A stretch of DNA of 64,000 nucleotides from Diphasiastrum complanatum. Taxonomy: Eukaryota > Streptophyta > Lycopodiopsida > Lycopodiales > Lycopodiaceae. Shown here piece after piece: positions 20,910 to 31,329 of the stretch. Every line of letters begins with the position of its first letter. Within the stretch, counting starts at the first letter, position 1. The translations under genes and the position numbers were made by a program. The notes beneath the pieces were generated by a model, which was not told the DNA's origin, did not search any database, and saw only the letters and a list, made by a program, of their open reading frames with translations. The stretch covers positions 5,804,647 to 5,868,646 of the forward strand of contig CM055113.1 in NCBI GenBank assembly GCA_029204225.1. Reading direction: 5' to 3'.

Positions 20910-21786
20910 GAGTGATCCTTCTCCATCACTTGGAACAAAACTTTTGAGAGATTTGCTTGCTTGAGTTGGTTTTTCTTCTTAAAGCAATTAGAGGCATATT
21001 GCCCCTTCTTGCCACAGAAGAAACACTTCATTTTCTTCTTCTTGGTCTTCGAAGTAGAAGGATGAGATGAATCATCCTCTTCACCATCTTTGTCTCAATC
21101 TTTGGCTTTGTCTTTGTTGGATGCTTGAGAAAACTGGTTCTTACTCCTTCCTTTATGCTTATCCTTGACAAAGAGGACTTTGTCACTTCCACCATGCTCG
21201 AGTTTGTTCATCCTGTAAAGTTTATAGCTTTGCCTAGCTTCTTCAGAAATAAGAATTTCTTGGAGAGTTTCTAGATTAGGCAACTCCTCCTTAATGGCAA
21301 AAGACTGAACGAGATTATCATAGTCATCTTTCAAGCCATTTAGTATGACTTGAACCAGCTCATATTGGTTAATAGTAACACCAACACAAGAAAATCTTTA
21401 ACTCTCAGAACATAGTTTGATGCACTCTCCTCACTTATTTGGAAACTTTGAAAATTTTGATTCCTAAGAGTTAGTATTCTAGAAGTATTCTTTGCTTCAT
21501 AGATGAACTTAAGTGCATCCCAAGCATCTTTGTCTGTGGTGCAAGATCCTATCTCTCTCAAAATTTCATTAGATACATTCATCTTAATGAAATGTAGAGC
21601 GATTCTAGCTCTCTTCCTATACTTAGGAATTTCAGCCTATGCTTGAGGCTCCTCCTCAACACCAAGCACAATGTCCATAACATCCTAGATTATCAAAATA
21701 GACTCCATTCTGAACTTCCAAATTGAGTAATTAGAAGTATTTAGTCTTTCATTTGCTTCTAGAAGATATCCTCCTAGAGGTGCCAT
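20910..21786 (-). pseudogene. Copia-4 gag
   Basis: The start ATG on the minus strand is at about 21786 (MAPLGGYLLEANERLN), followed by a stop within about 35 codons. It is then readable through KMNVSNEILREIGSCTT, YEAKNTSRILTLRNQNF and NYVLRVKDF, a frameshift at about 21340, and DDYDNLVQSFAIKEELPNL. The zinc knuckle near 21000 reads CFFCGKKGQYASNC, so its histidine has become glutamine and zinc binding would be lost. Several frameshifts and stops. Confidence 0.83.
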
Positions 21787-22540
21787 TTATGTGAAGACTT
21801 CTTAGTTATTGGACTACAATATGTTTGAACTTGTTCCAATCAAACTTAATGTTGTTGCTCTCTTTCACTATAAGTATTTTCAAGGATGTACTATCTTCCT
21901 ATGTGAAAATTTTGCAGCTTCATTTGAGATGGATCTCAAATATTCCACAAAACAAGATTATCTAGATCAGACACACAAAGTGGATTAAGACACTTTGGCA
22001 AGTTTGAATCCTGCTTTTGGCACGTGTGAAATGCTTCAAAAGAAAACACTATTGACACTCAAAAGGCTCAAAGGGTGTTCAATTACTTCAAACTTAGTCT
22101 TAATCTTCAGTTTCTTGTGTAGGATGCTCAAAACAAAGCAAGATTGAATCAAATCAAAATGTAGTCACTCGGATTTTGGACCTATCCCTATCCTCTTTAA
22201 GAGCTTATAACTCTTGATAGACACATCAGATTGATTTGGTTTCAATTTCTATGAAAAGTACACATCATAAGTTTCCATGAAGCTATAAGACCACTATCTT
22301 TGGATCTACAAGCAAAGAGATAAAAGGGAGTGAAAAACATCGATTTTGACACGTACAAAATTCCAGAATTCCGTACTACCACTTTTCAGGTCTAAAAATT
22401 CAGTTCCAATCCGATTTGATCCAAACACACTTCAGAGAAAGGTGAGAAAAAAATGTAAAACTACTTTTTTGCTTGATTTAGCTCTCAATTTCTTGTACAA
22501 TCAGGGATTTTAACATGCAAAGCTCAATTTGACTGACAAA
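21787..22540 (-). other. Copia-4 leader region
   Basis: No coding frame. By position this is the leader plus part of the LTR. The expected primer-site complement (GCTCTGATACCA) is not present, so the LTR-leader junction has been lost or mutated. A related sequence occupies 63540-64000 upstream of Copia-14 gag, including a shared AAAGCTTATAACT-like block. Confidence 0.45.
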
Positions 22541-23303
22541 ATTTTCAGAATTCACACATGTGAAAAAGATCCACAAGTATGATAGATCTAATTAAGCTTT
22601 ATGATTAGCACAATAACCTGATTCTAGATTGAATAGCAAGATCTAGTATAGAAGTTATGGCTTAACCACAATCTAGCATGCTAAGCTTCAGAGAATGATA
22701 GTAATGAATCATAAATGAGCAATACTACCAAAAATTATACTACCAAAAATTAGTGTATTAGCATTATCCTCAACACGAGTAAGAGAGAGAAAGATAGAGA
22801 GATATCAAGCAAAAATTGTGTGGATCCAAAATGGCAAGAGATAGCTACAAAGCTTTGGTTCTTCATTTTGAGGTAGCTCGAGGTAGAACCACATCCATTT
22901 ACCTTTTGATGACATCTAAAGTGAAAACTAGAGTCTATGTGACATTTGTTACAACTCATGCATGTATCTCTACCTACTTTTACCAAGTGTCCTAGTTCTA
23001 ACTATAATTGTACAAATCATCATGCATGTGTCCATTTCACTTTGTGCATGCCTTGCATGTCACCATGGATCACTTACAATTAATGCATGTGAAATGCCAT
23101 GAGTTTTTACTAGCATAATATTGTTTTTTCTAAGTCTATAATCTATATTCAAGTTGTAATCATCAAACTAGATATGTCAAATTCATATAGCTCAAGTTCT
23201 ATCTAGGCCAAACTTGGCATTTGCATCATGGAACAACATACTTGCATGGTATAATGTTTGTAGCAAGACTAAAGTCAAGATGGATTATTTTTCCATTTCA
23301 ACA
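22541..23303 (-). repeat. Copia-4 5' LTR
   Basis: On the minus strand it begins at 23303 with TGTTGAAATGGAAAAAT, like Copia-3. The left edge (LTR 3' end) is approximate; TTCACACATGTGAA at about 22552 corresponds to the palindrome near the ends of other LTRs here. The right edge abuts, and interrupts, the RT of Copia-5. Confidence 0.65.
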
Positions 23304-24228
23304 ATAGCTGTATCCATTGGAGTATCGATCAATTTGCAATCAGACATATGAAATTTTTCTAGAATGGTTTCTAGATATTTCTGCTAGCTTAGATAGGATT
23401 TCTTATGCAATCTATCTCTAGTGATGTGTATTCCTAATAATGAATGAACAATGCCTAGATCAGTCATGTCAAATTCTTTTGATAGATCACTTGTAGCAAT
23501 GTGCAGCAAGAAAGTGTCGTTAGACAAAATAAATGCATACAGTATCATTTATCAATGGTTGTTTGAGATCATAGAAGGCATCTTTCTTGAACATTACATC
23601 CCTAAACAAAATGCTACATTGGTGAATGGATCATAAACTCTATAAGCCTTATGCTTATCAGGATAGCCAATGATAATACATTTAATTGACCTCTCATGCA
23701 GTTTCTTCCTAAGCTTTTTAGGAACATGAACAAAACATATACAACCAAAGATTCTTAGACGGCTAACATTAGGCTTGTGTCCATGCCAAACTTGATAAGA
23801 AAATCTATTATGGACGGCTTTGGTGCTGGATCTGTTCTGAACATAACAGGTTGTACCAGTAGCTTCTGCCTAGAATTTCGCAGGTAAGTGCAATTGATGC
23901 AGCATAGATCTGGCTGAATTAAGAAGTGTTAATGATCGTTTACATTTTCATTTGAAGTACTCGCTAGAGCAATTGAGTCAGATAGTACATATAAATTTTT
24001 GACTCTAGTGTAGGTACTCATAGTAGTGTCTTCATTGAAGATTGTACACTGTTCAGATGGAAAAGTAATAGTGTAGCCCTCATCAGTTATCTTTGAAATC
24101 GATAATAGATTCTTAGATAACTAAGGTACATGAAGAACATTTGGAACAGAGATAGAAAGATTGTTCTTGAAAAGAATCTTGACTGTTCCTTTGCCTTCAA
24201 TGCGGATGGTGCCATGCCCATGACTGGT
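23304..24228 (-). pseudogene. Copia-5 protease, integrase and RT fragments with deletions
   Basis: Minus-strand copia remnants in correct order with gaps. Near 24200-24090 is the protease C-terminal part (HGHGTIRIEGKGTVKI, VPNVLHVP, LLSISKITDEGY). Near 23830-23600 are integrase C-terminal pieces (a FGC-CFVHVPKKLRKK-like block and IIIGYPDKHKAYRVYDP). Near 23480-23310 is the end of RT (EFDMTDLGIVHSLLGIHITR, FHMSDCKLIDTPMD). All are broken by stops. The RT stops where the Copia-4 LTR starts. Confidence 0.75.
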
Positions 24229-24535
24229 CTCGAGTAGCGTGTCCATGCTAGGGATCAATAGACCAACAACCCGTAAGTTAATTCTGACTATAAGATAATT
24301 GGGACTCTTGTGTGTACATAGTCATAATTAATGGTTGTAGGCCTAAACACATGGTGTTGGTATGGGTCTTTCAATGAGTCATTGGGGAACTGGAGGATGT
24401 GGACCAGATAGGCTACAAAGGTGACCAGTGAGGTGTCAAGTGCACTACTAGTGGTGCATGGGCCTTGGAGGGTATAAGTAAACCTATTGGGCTCTCACTA
24501 GTGTATACTTGATTCTGTGATTGGTAGCTACATGC
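24209..24535 (-). repeat. dispersed repeat R, right half, inverted
   Basis: Reverse complement of about 56690-57000. It ends at CATGC (24531-24535), beyond which a (GA)n LTR begins. The repeat itself has no recognised coding content. In the intact copy at 56578-57000 the sequence continues uninterrupted through this point. Confidence 0.8.
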
Positions 24536-24538
24536 TAT

Positions 24539-24629
<91 letters not shown>

Positions 24630-24742
24630 GAAGAATAAATGACAAACACGAACGAGAAACAAACTCGAAAAAGAAACGAACGAGAAACGAATTCGAACAG
24701 AAAATGTTTGTGCACAGTGGAATGAATTATTTGACTCTCTCC
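24536..24742 (-). repeat. Copia-6 LTR copy in inverted orientation, (GA)n-rich
   Basis: Reverse complement of the 34202-34502 LTR: a (GA)n arm of about 85 bases (24540-24625) followed by a unique core (ATAATTCATTCCAC... to CGTTCGTG... in reverse). The opposite arm is only a few CT units (24735-24742). The terminal bases are CCAATA where the other copy has CCAACA. Bordered on the left by CATGC, the complement of the GCATG that precedes the 34202 LTR. Confidence 0.8.
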
Positions 24743-25389
24743 GTAAGCACGACAACGCCTATCAGAATGAAGAGAACTTTAGTATTAGAAATCACAGTCA
24801 TTCTAGATTACGTAGCCAAACATATAATGGATGAAGTGCTAGAAGAATTATTTGTTGCAAATTGCAAGACAAATTATCTGTCACGAATGATTCGCGAAGA
24901 GCTAGACTGTGCTCGACTGATAATTAGTCGCGAATTATTCGCAAAAGACAAGACTAAAAGTTGATCGTCTATTACTAGAAAGAGCAACTAGAAAGATCAG
25001 ACAAAATGAAGAACAAACATAGCAATATTAACACAGATCTGAATACAGAACAAAGAGTTGTATCAGATTAAGTATATCATGTATACAAGTTAATAATATG
25101 ACGGAGCACAATACAATAGCGGACAAAACCGTGTGCACTACGAAGCTTATTTTGTCTGTAATGAGGAATGAAACCTCTTCACTTAGTCTCTTCTTATCTC
25201 GCTTCTCATCTAACTCTCTCTATGATCTATATTTTGAATACAGGAATGGTATGCAGTATATATACATAATATTACAGGTGTGTAGATGTGAAAGTACAGA
25301 GTGGATGTGCTGTCTGTAGGAGATTATGGGTGGTTGCAATCGTTGTCCAATTTGTTAAGGTAGCCATGCAGCATTTAGCAGCTCATCAC
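24743..25389 (-). repeat. LTR-like sequence, unassigned copia family
   Basis: No coding frame. On the minus strand it has a promoter-like TATGTATATATACTGC near 25260 and the TCGCGAA/TTCGTGA-type words seen in the Copia-1 and Copia-10 LTRs. Neither end is fixed, so this is a tentative LTR remnant. It separates the Gypsy-C protease from the Copia-6 LTR. Confidence 0.35.
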
Positions 25390-26311
25390 GGTGTGGAAGA
25401 ATATCAATAAAATTGATATTGATGATGGGTGTATCCAGATCAGGTTATTGGTCGTGATCGCTCGGGTGTGGAGATGTACAATTATCCTGATGCTGAGCAC
25501 AGTAATCGGCATTCACACAAGCAATGGTAGCTAGACTGTGACTCCAGTTTATGATATCAGTAGATTTAACATAATGATCTTTTTCGTGGCCGGACTAGTG
25601 TGGCTCAAATATTGAGTTGGTGGGTGAGGATCCCTCGTCATGGATGCGTGCAGGTTTGAGTTTACCCGTTGAGTCAATGGTGACAGAACTGTCACAATTT
25701 CCAAAAATTGGCTCGGCCTTTGCTCCAGTCATGAATGACTCGTGCATTGGTGAGCCACGGATGACCAAGTAATAATTCATAAGAATAGGCATTATTGGGA
25801 ATATCAAGTACTACAAGATCAACAGAAAACCTGAAACCTCCTAGTTTGATCAGCACGTGCGGAAGGAAACCGGTAAGTCGGACCACACTTTGATCAGCCA
25901 TCCAAAGTTGACAAGTAGGTCTGGCTAGCTTGTCTCTCAGATTCCATTCCATCATGGGGGATGCGGAAATGATATTAACCCCGAAACCTCCATCGAGTAC
26001 TGGTAAAACTTCACGGGATTGATGATGGGTAGCTGAGATTTTGATGTTGTCTCGTTCGTTGAGTGGATTGGTTAGATGTAAGGGCATTTCAGGCAACTCG
26101 TCAATAGTGGTGGTGGTATTGGATTGGATCTGTTGTTTCCACTGGCCAACATGCTTCTAGAGTACATGGAAGAGAAGAGTGACATTGGCTTGTAGTAAAT
26201 CTCCCCAAACTTCGGTACCTTCAAGGGTTTTGCTTTCAAAGAGCTTGTGAGGTACTTTATGGGAAGAGGAAGATCATTGGTCAGCATTGCAGATTTCCTG
26301 GCGATACTCAT
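25390..26311 (-). pseudogene. Gypsy-C protease region and linkers
   Basis: From 26311 leftward: the gag-protease linker (LTNDLPLPIKYLTSS, KVPKFGEIYYKPMSLF), a frameshift near 26090, then the protease at 26096-25692 with REVLPVLDGGFGVNIISA (active-site triplet D-G-G rather than D-T/S-G), a retropepsin flap region, YELLLGHPWLTNARV and DWSKGRANF. It continues through DSTGKLKPARI and STDIINWSHSLA to LDTPIININ near 25430, where the gypsy sequence breaks. RT should follow but is absent on this side. Confidence 0.83.
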
Positions 26312-27128
26312 GATGCAGTCGAATTTCTTCAGATGAGTTAGGGTAAACTATCGGGGTTGAATCATCACTTGGAAGAACAGCTTGCGGTTGAGTTTTGCTA
26401 GGTGCAAGTGTAGGGGCTTGGTGTTGGGTTTGTGCCCGAGTCAAGACCCAAGTAGGATGTGTTTCGATTGGTAAGGTTTCTACTTGCATTGAACAGACAA
26501 GAGTGGCTAGCTTAGATCGGGATGGGCAGTCCTTCACGTGATGAGGAAAGCGGAGTTTATCTGGGCAGCGAATACTAGGATGTTTACTTGCACAGATAAA
26601 GCATCCTCGTATTGTGGTTAGTTTATGTGCAGCAAAGACAGCTTGGTTTGGATTGTAAGCTTGGGCGTTGGGATCCACCGGTTGAGCATTATAATCATAG
26701 GTATAATAAACAACTGCTTCAGTAGAGTATTGCGGTTGAGTATTGTCTTCCACATAGTAGGTGGCAATGGTATTCGAATCAAGATAATGGACAACATTTT
26801 GTGGGACAGTTTGGTTAACAACAAACTGTTGACGTGGAGATGGGTATTGATTTGGTGCAGGTGGTCGTGGTTGGTAAACCCCTGGTTGTGGAACAGGTTG
26901 TTGTGGCAGGTTAGGGTGGTAAGCTCGATAAATGGTGGGTCTGGTGGCTGCTGGGAAATGATTTCGTAGTTGAGGGCATTCATTAGAAGTGTGATGCTGT
27001 GAGCAGATTGGACACCAGACATTTTCCCTTGTTGAAAAGGATTTCTCAACAATCTGTTTCATGGCGGTTTGGAAATCGGCAGTAAGTTTATCCATATGAG
27101 ATTGTTGAGCTTTTTGCCAGGTTTCCAA
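26274..27128 (-). pseudogene. Gypsy-C gag C-terminal part with two zinc knuckles
   Basis: Open for 284 codons. It starts in a helical, Gln-rich stretch (METWQKAQQSHMDKL), then first knuckle CPICSQHHTSNEC, a long Gln/Pro/Tyr-rich linker, a second knuckle CFICASKHPSIRC, a third partial Cys-His set, and a Thr/Gln-rich tail. Both knuckles have the spacing C-x2-C-x3-H-x4-C. The true upstream frame is the capsid part at 27129-27776, from which it is separated by a frameshift near 27255. Confidence 0.85.
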
Positions 27129-27776
27129 ATGATGTAGAAGTTCAGAAGACTGGGCAATATTATCAGACTTCGGGTGATTAGGACGGTCCGAATTCTTAGA
27201 TTTCTTTTCACGATGGTCAAATTCATCGTCGGAACCTTCGTCTTCTTCACGGATAGCATGGTCATCACATCTTTAAGTTGATCATAAAGGTCAACTGGTT
27301 TGAGTTCACGGCGGATGTTTTTAGGCAATCCAACTAAAAATAGTTTTATGGCCATTAGTTTAGTGATATTTTCATCAACGCATTCTACTTTAAGACGTTT
27401 AAATTGCTCAATGTAGTTTCGAACATACTCTTTGCGACACATCTTGATATGAGTAATTTGAATGAACGGGCTCTGAGTCAGTTTGGATGGTTTGAAACGC
27501 TTGATGAGAGCATCCTTGAGGGTGGTCCAAGAAGCAAGATCAAGAGCTTCGAGATTCATGTACCACTCCTTGGCGGTGCCATAGAGTACCATGGGAAATA
27601 GGCGAAGCTTTCCAGTTTCAGAGGTATCTCCATAAAAATGGCATGCATTATCAAAGTCTTGGAGAAATCGGACTGGTTCAGATTCGCCATTGTACTTTGG
27701 TGCATCGATACGTGGAATTCTTCGTTCTATTCGTGGAGGAGTCGGATTAGACGATTCAGCACAGTCACAAGACATG
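27129..27776 (-). pseudogene. Gypsy-C gag N-terminal (capsid) part
   Basis: The ATG on the minus strand at 27776 begins MSCDCAESSNPTPPRIERR. Then comes the Retrotrans_gag domain: RIDAPKYNGESEPVRFLQDF, LRLFPMVLYGTAKEWYMN, TTLKDALIKRFKP, YVRNYIEQFKRLKVEC and FLVGLPKNIRRELKP. A frameshift at about 27255 is followed by acidic DEGSDDEFDH-type sequence leading to the second gag part. I chose this ATG because it precedes the first conserved residues in the same way as the Gypsy-A start. Confidence 0.85.
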
Positions 27777-28597
27777 ATGTAGAATACAAATGAGCAAGGC
27801 AGGACTGTACCTGACAAAAAGGATAGTTTGCTTGCAAAATGGATAGTGTAGGATAAAACCTAGTCTTTCTAGTGGCGATTGAATTCATGGACAGACTGAC
27901 AAATCGTGGAGAGGCAGATAAAGCTAACTGTAATACTCGCGAATTCTGAAAAAAGAGTTCTGAATGTCAGAATAGCGATTTTTTTAGATTTTCTAGAAAA
28001 AATTGCAATTTTAAAATTCGTGGGTAGGACAGCAAAATTGTGCTCTTTGAGAACGAATTCTTAGGCTAGATGGCGAATTCTAACAGAGAGTTTTGACTGG
28101 CAGATAGGGAATATGAAAAAAATGTGATTTTTTGACAGTAAATGGGCAAAATCTGTGAGATAGAATTCGCAAAGCTGCTGGAGGACTGATCTTGATGAGA
28201 TCTAGCCTCAGTGAAGCCAACGAATTCTAGGACAAAGATTTGGGTGAGAAATAAGGGATTTTTACAGTATATCAGGCTATTTTCTCAAAATCTGACCGTT
28301 GTCAGAATTCGCGGAGGTGATAAAATGAAGGATCAAGGTCTGTTAGGGTTGCAGATAGGCTGGCGAATTTTGATATATCTGTTTGGTTGTGAAAAAGGTC
28401 ACTTGGGTCACTTCTTTTGAAGAAAATGCCCAAGTTGACTCTTTTGTTGCTTCCCCCTGGTTTGAGAAGTTGCACCGCAGCTCGTGTAGGACCTGGAGAG
28501 ATGATGCGTGCTGTTTGTTGGTAGATAGAGACAAGCACACAAGCAAACATACAACACGGAAGCAAAAAAAAAAAAAAGCTAGGTAAAAAATACTTAA
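27777..28597 (-). other. Gypsy-C untranslated leader with GCGAATTC motif
   Basis: About 820 bases between primer site and gag, without a coding frame. CGAATTC or its variants recur every 50-100 bases (for example near 27940, 28060, 28075, 28165, 28220, 28305), often as GCGAATTC or GAATTCGC. The same word is frequent in 38280-38710 upstream of the Gypsy-C accessory ORF. Confidence 0.6.
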
Positions 28598-28615
28598 AAA
28601 GCGGCAACGGTGCCA
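28598..28615 (-). promoter_or_regulatory. Gypsy-C primer binding site
   Basis: On the minus strand TTGGCACCGTTGCCGC directly follows the LTR end CCAACA. It matches the tRNA-Asp-type site of Athila/Tat elements over its whole length except one base. Confidence 0.85.
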
Positions 28616-29439
28616 ATGTTGGAAGTATTTCTAGTGTGTGCGGTGGCTAGACCTACTTACGGGTGTAGTATAGGGATGTAGAGATTCATCCACTTTTTAA
28701 GTTTCTACCAAGTTTCAAACAGAAATGTGAAAATAAGAAGTAATGACGGAAGCACTAAGGCTTACCCAATTAGTGTTCAAAACAAAAATGAAACTATCTA
28801 AGGTGACAAAATACAAACCCTTGATAAGGCTTACCCAACTGGCAAGGTGATTAATCTAAATTCTACTCAACACCCAAAGGGTAATAAAATGATATTGCGG
28901 CTAATATTAAACAAATAAGCAATAAAGAACATGCCACAATAAACCGATGAGAAGGAGACAAGAGGAGGCCCGAGCACCTTCCCTCAAGCTATGCACCTTT
29001 CCAAAGGGAACACAAATGACATAGAATGATAATTCTCCATAATAGAGAGCAAGATAGCTTAATCTCAAAAGTGTTGGTTACAATGCAAATGCCTCTCCTT
29101 TTATGGCAAGGAGGGTCTTCCATAAGTGTCTACTAACTTATGGGACTAATCTGTTTCTACCCTTTCAAGAACTTCTAACTTAGGATTTAGAACTTCAAAT
29201 TTCTTAATTTAGGAAAACGTAAGATAAAATATTTCCAATCTTAAGTTTCCTAAATCTAAGTTCTAAATCTAAGTTTAAGCTATTTTATTATTATTGAAGC
29301 TTCTACTCACTTACAAAACACATGCCATGGCTTGAAGCTTACTGACAGATACTCATACGTGGTCTTACAAAACACATGCCACGGAGTTTTATTATTATTA
29401 TTATTATTTATTTTCTCTGTGTTAGCACAGTTGCTAACA
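28616..29439 (-). repeat. Gypsy-C 5' LTR
   Basis: 824 bases, TGTTAGCAACTGTG to TTCCAACA on the minus strand. The homologous LTR on the plus strand is 41891-42730. Both carry a TATA-like CCATAAAAGG, a 19-base direct repeat GTGGCATGTGTTTTGTAAG near the start, and two hairpins with the loop GTTGGGTAAGCCT (28751-28776 and 28820-28846 here). Confidence 0.92.
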
Positions 29440-29848
29440 AAAAAGTTAATTTGGGAACACAAGAGAATGAAGGGTCAAGGTTTTCTATATGCAACAATTA
29501 TGTACAATCAAAACGCAATAATACTTCATCAGAAGAATGTCTGATACTAAAAACTGTGCATAGCAGGACCAAGATTGTGCACAATAGAAACAAGCAGAGC
29601 TACTGTCATGGGCTAATATCCCAGAGTAAGAACCTCGTTGTTAACAAGATTGAGTATGATCCAAGTTTTGGAAAGAAACAACAATATATGATTTTTTATC
29701 CAATAATAAGCAATAGGTTGAAAGGAGAAAGCAATTTGTTTTTTTTAATGGAGTTGATAACCATATGTTCCACACAAATTCATTGTCAGGATCTAAAATG
29801 AATGCAAAGCTATGAAAAAACCTTGTAATACCCCTTGTCATGATCTAG
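29440..29848. other. unassigned sequence
   Basis: AT-rich, with no recognised domain, LTR edge or repeat. The open frames overlapping it are partly LTR read-through. It is the flank of the Gypsy-C 5' LTR. Confidence 0.4.
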
Positions 29849-30130
29849 TTGCTGGTAAACGGGCAGAGTGTGTGCAGGTATGGAGAGCGGAGGGCTGATT
29901 TGGCCACTCGGGCAAACCCGAGAGAAAATGAGAAACTTGAAGCGATCTATGGTAGCATGATTTGTGAGATCAAATCGGCACCCTTCTTCAAGCCTGTTAC
30001 CAAGGGAAAAAAGAGTAGAGAAAGTGAGGAGGTTCCCAATGGCAGTACTTTGAGGGCACGCCAAGCTAGCTCAAGGCCTAAACTTGCTGAAAATGGTGAA
30101 GCTACAGAGATCAGACAGAATCGTTTGTAG
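29849..30130 (+). CDS. unknown ORF, higher GC, possible captured exon
   Basis: 93 codons from a TTG to TAG at 30128-30130. The part from about 29877 follows TGTGTGCAG, a plausible splice acceptor, and is visibly richer in G+C than its surroundings. The product would be charged and hydrophilic (RERRAD-like start, KGKKSRESEEVPNG, LRARQASSRPKLAENGE). No transposon protein motif, no membrane segment. I do not recognise it. It may be the last exon of a host gene or a fragment carried by a transposon, or a chance frame. Confidence 0.3.
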   Translation: MLVNGQSVCRYGERRADLATRANPRENEKLEAIYGSMICEIKSAPFFKPVTKGKKSRESEEVPNGSTLRARQASSRPKLAENGEATEIRQNRL

Positions 30131-30169
30131 TGCTATCACCACTACCCTAGATCTACAAAAAATTCTTTC

Positions 30170-30840
30170 CAACGTGGCCTGCATACCCTACACCAGAATA
30201 CTCTTGATGATAGGACAAGGAAAAGTATTTTTGTTGGATATAGTGAGGTGAGTAAAGCCTACAAGGTCTACATTCATTCTACTAACAAAGTCATTGTTGG
30301 TAGAGATGTCATTTTTTATGAGGGGAACATTACAAAAGTCTCTTCAAGCATTATTGATGGTAATGTGGATGGATCTAACATTCTTGATGTTGATGTAAAT
30401 GATCCTATGGAAATTGTCATTTTCTTGTGTCAAGTAGATCTTGAAGATGGACTAGTGAAGCTTACTTAGTTTCTAAAGTCATGTGGTGCTGAATTAGTAT
30501 CATTGATGTACTCACTTACTCATGGATTTCCAAGGTTTGATGGTTTCTTGTGGCAAGATGGAGATGGAGGCTCATTCATGGAGTGTCATGGTGGATACTG
30601 GCAACAAAGGACAAACAAGGAAGAGATAAGCAAGCAAATGTTGATCACTCACATTTATTGTTTGTTTGCTATATTATTCCAGAGAGTTCAAAGTTGATAG
30701 AATGGAGGAATCATCTCATTTACATTCTATGTAATTCTTCATGTCATATTGAAAAGGTATGTCAACAAATTGTGAGGGAGCAAGTCATTGCAAAGGAGGT
30801 ATTTGACAACTTGAGGCCAACTTTACATTAGACTTAGAGT
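30170..30840 (+). pseudogene. Copia-7 integrase C-terminus and RNase H end
   Basis: 30218-30330 reads copia integrase C-terminal sequence (RTRKSIFVGYSEVSKAYKVY, NKVIVGRDVIFYE), open to 30469 with an acidic tail. RT is deleted apart from unreadable remnants. At about 30745-30800 HIEKVCQQIVREQVIAKEV matches the end of copia RNase H. Strongly degraded. Confidence 0.7.
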
Positions 30841-30895
30841 TTGACTTTCAAAGTTAATTAGTCTAAATTTCTTTTGAATAAACACTTTTTAAAGT

Positions 30896-31318
30896 GTGGG
30901 AAATGTAGAAGTCGAGTTTGAGTAGATTCAAATTTGAATGTTGGGTACATTGAATCTAGACCCAAAAATAGTGGGATTTACATTTTGGAGGGAAAGTCAA
31001 GCGGCCAAATAGGGTTTGGACCTGTTATAAAAGGATATAGCTCATGGAGAAGCATATCTTCTCTCTTCTCTATCTCATTTCGTGCTTATACATGGTTCTC
31101 TTGGGTTTTACTATCCATTGGTGCACTATACTTGTGATTGCTTGCAATTCTATGTGTAGAATGATCAATATTTGTTATTTTTAGATCCACACATGTGAAA
31201 TACATTAGCTTGCTAGTTTTGTATGGATAGCAACTTCTTTTTATGTTATGATTCAGTTTTGATCAAGTTCTATTAGAGTTTGCATCTCATTCATAGAGTA
31301 GATGCTGATTTTTCTACA
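30896..31318 (+). repeat. Copia-7 3' LTR (probable)
   Basis: Follows the RNase H remnant and starts TGTGGGAAATGTAG. It has a TATAAAAGG promoter motif at about 31027 and CCACACATGTGAA near 31189, resembling the palindrome of other copia LTRs here, and ends TTTCTACA at 31318. There is no partner LTR to confirm the edges. Confidence 0.5.
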
Positions 31319-31329
31319 TTGGCAAGATT

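Noticed and set aside
24521-24964. 147-codon open frame of Arg-Glu repeats (and Leu-Ser repeats on the other strand)
   Set aside because: Pure translation of the (GA)n microsatellite arm of the Copia-6 LTR. The same applies to the frames at 34115-34559.
26625-26969. Trp/Ile-rich plus-strand open frame of 114 codons (membrane-like)
   Set aside because: Antisense shadow of the Gln/Pro/Tyr-rich linker in Gypsy-C gag.
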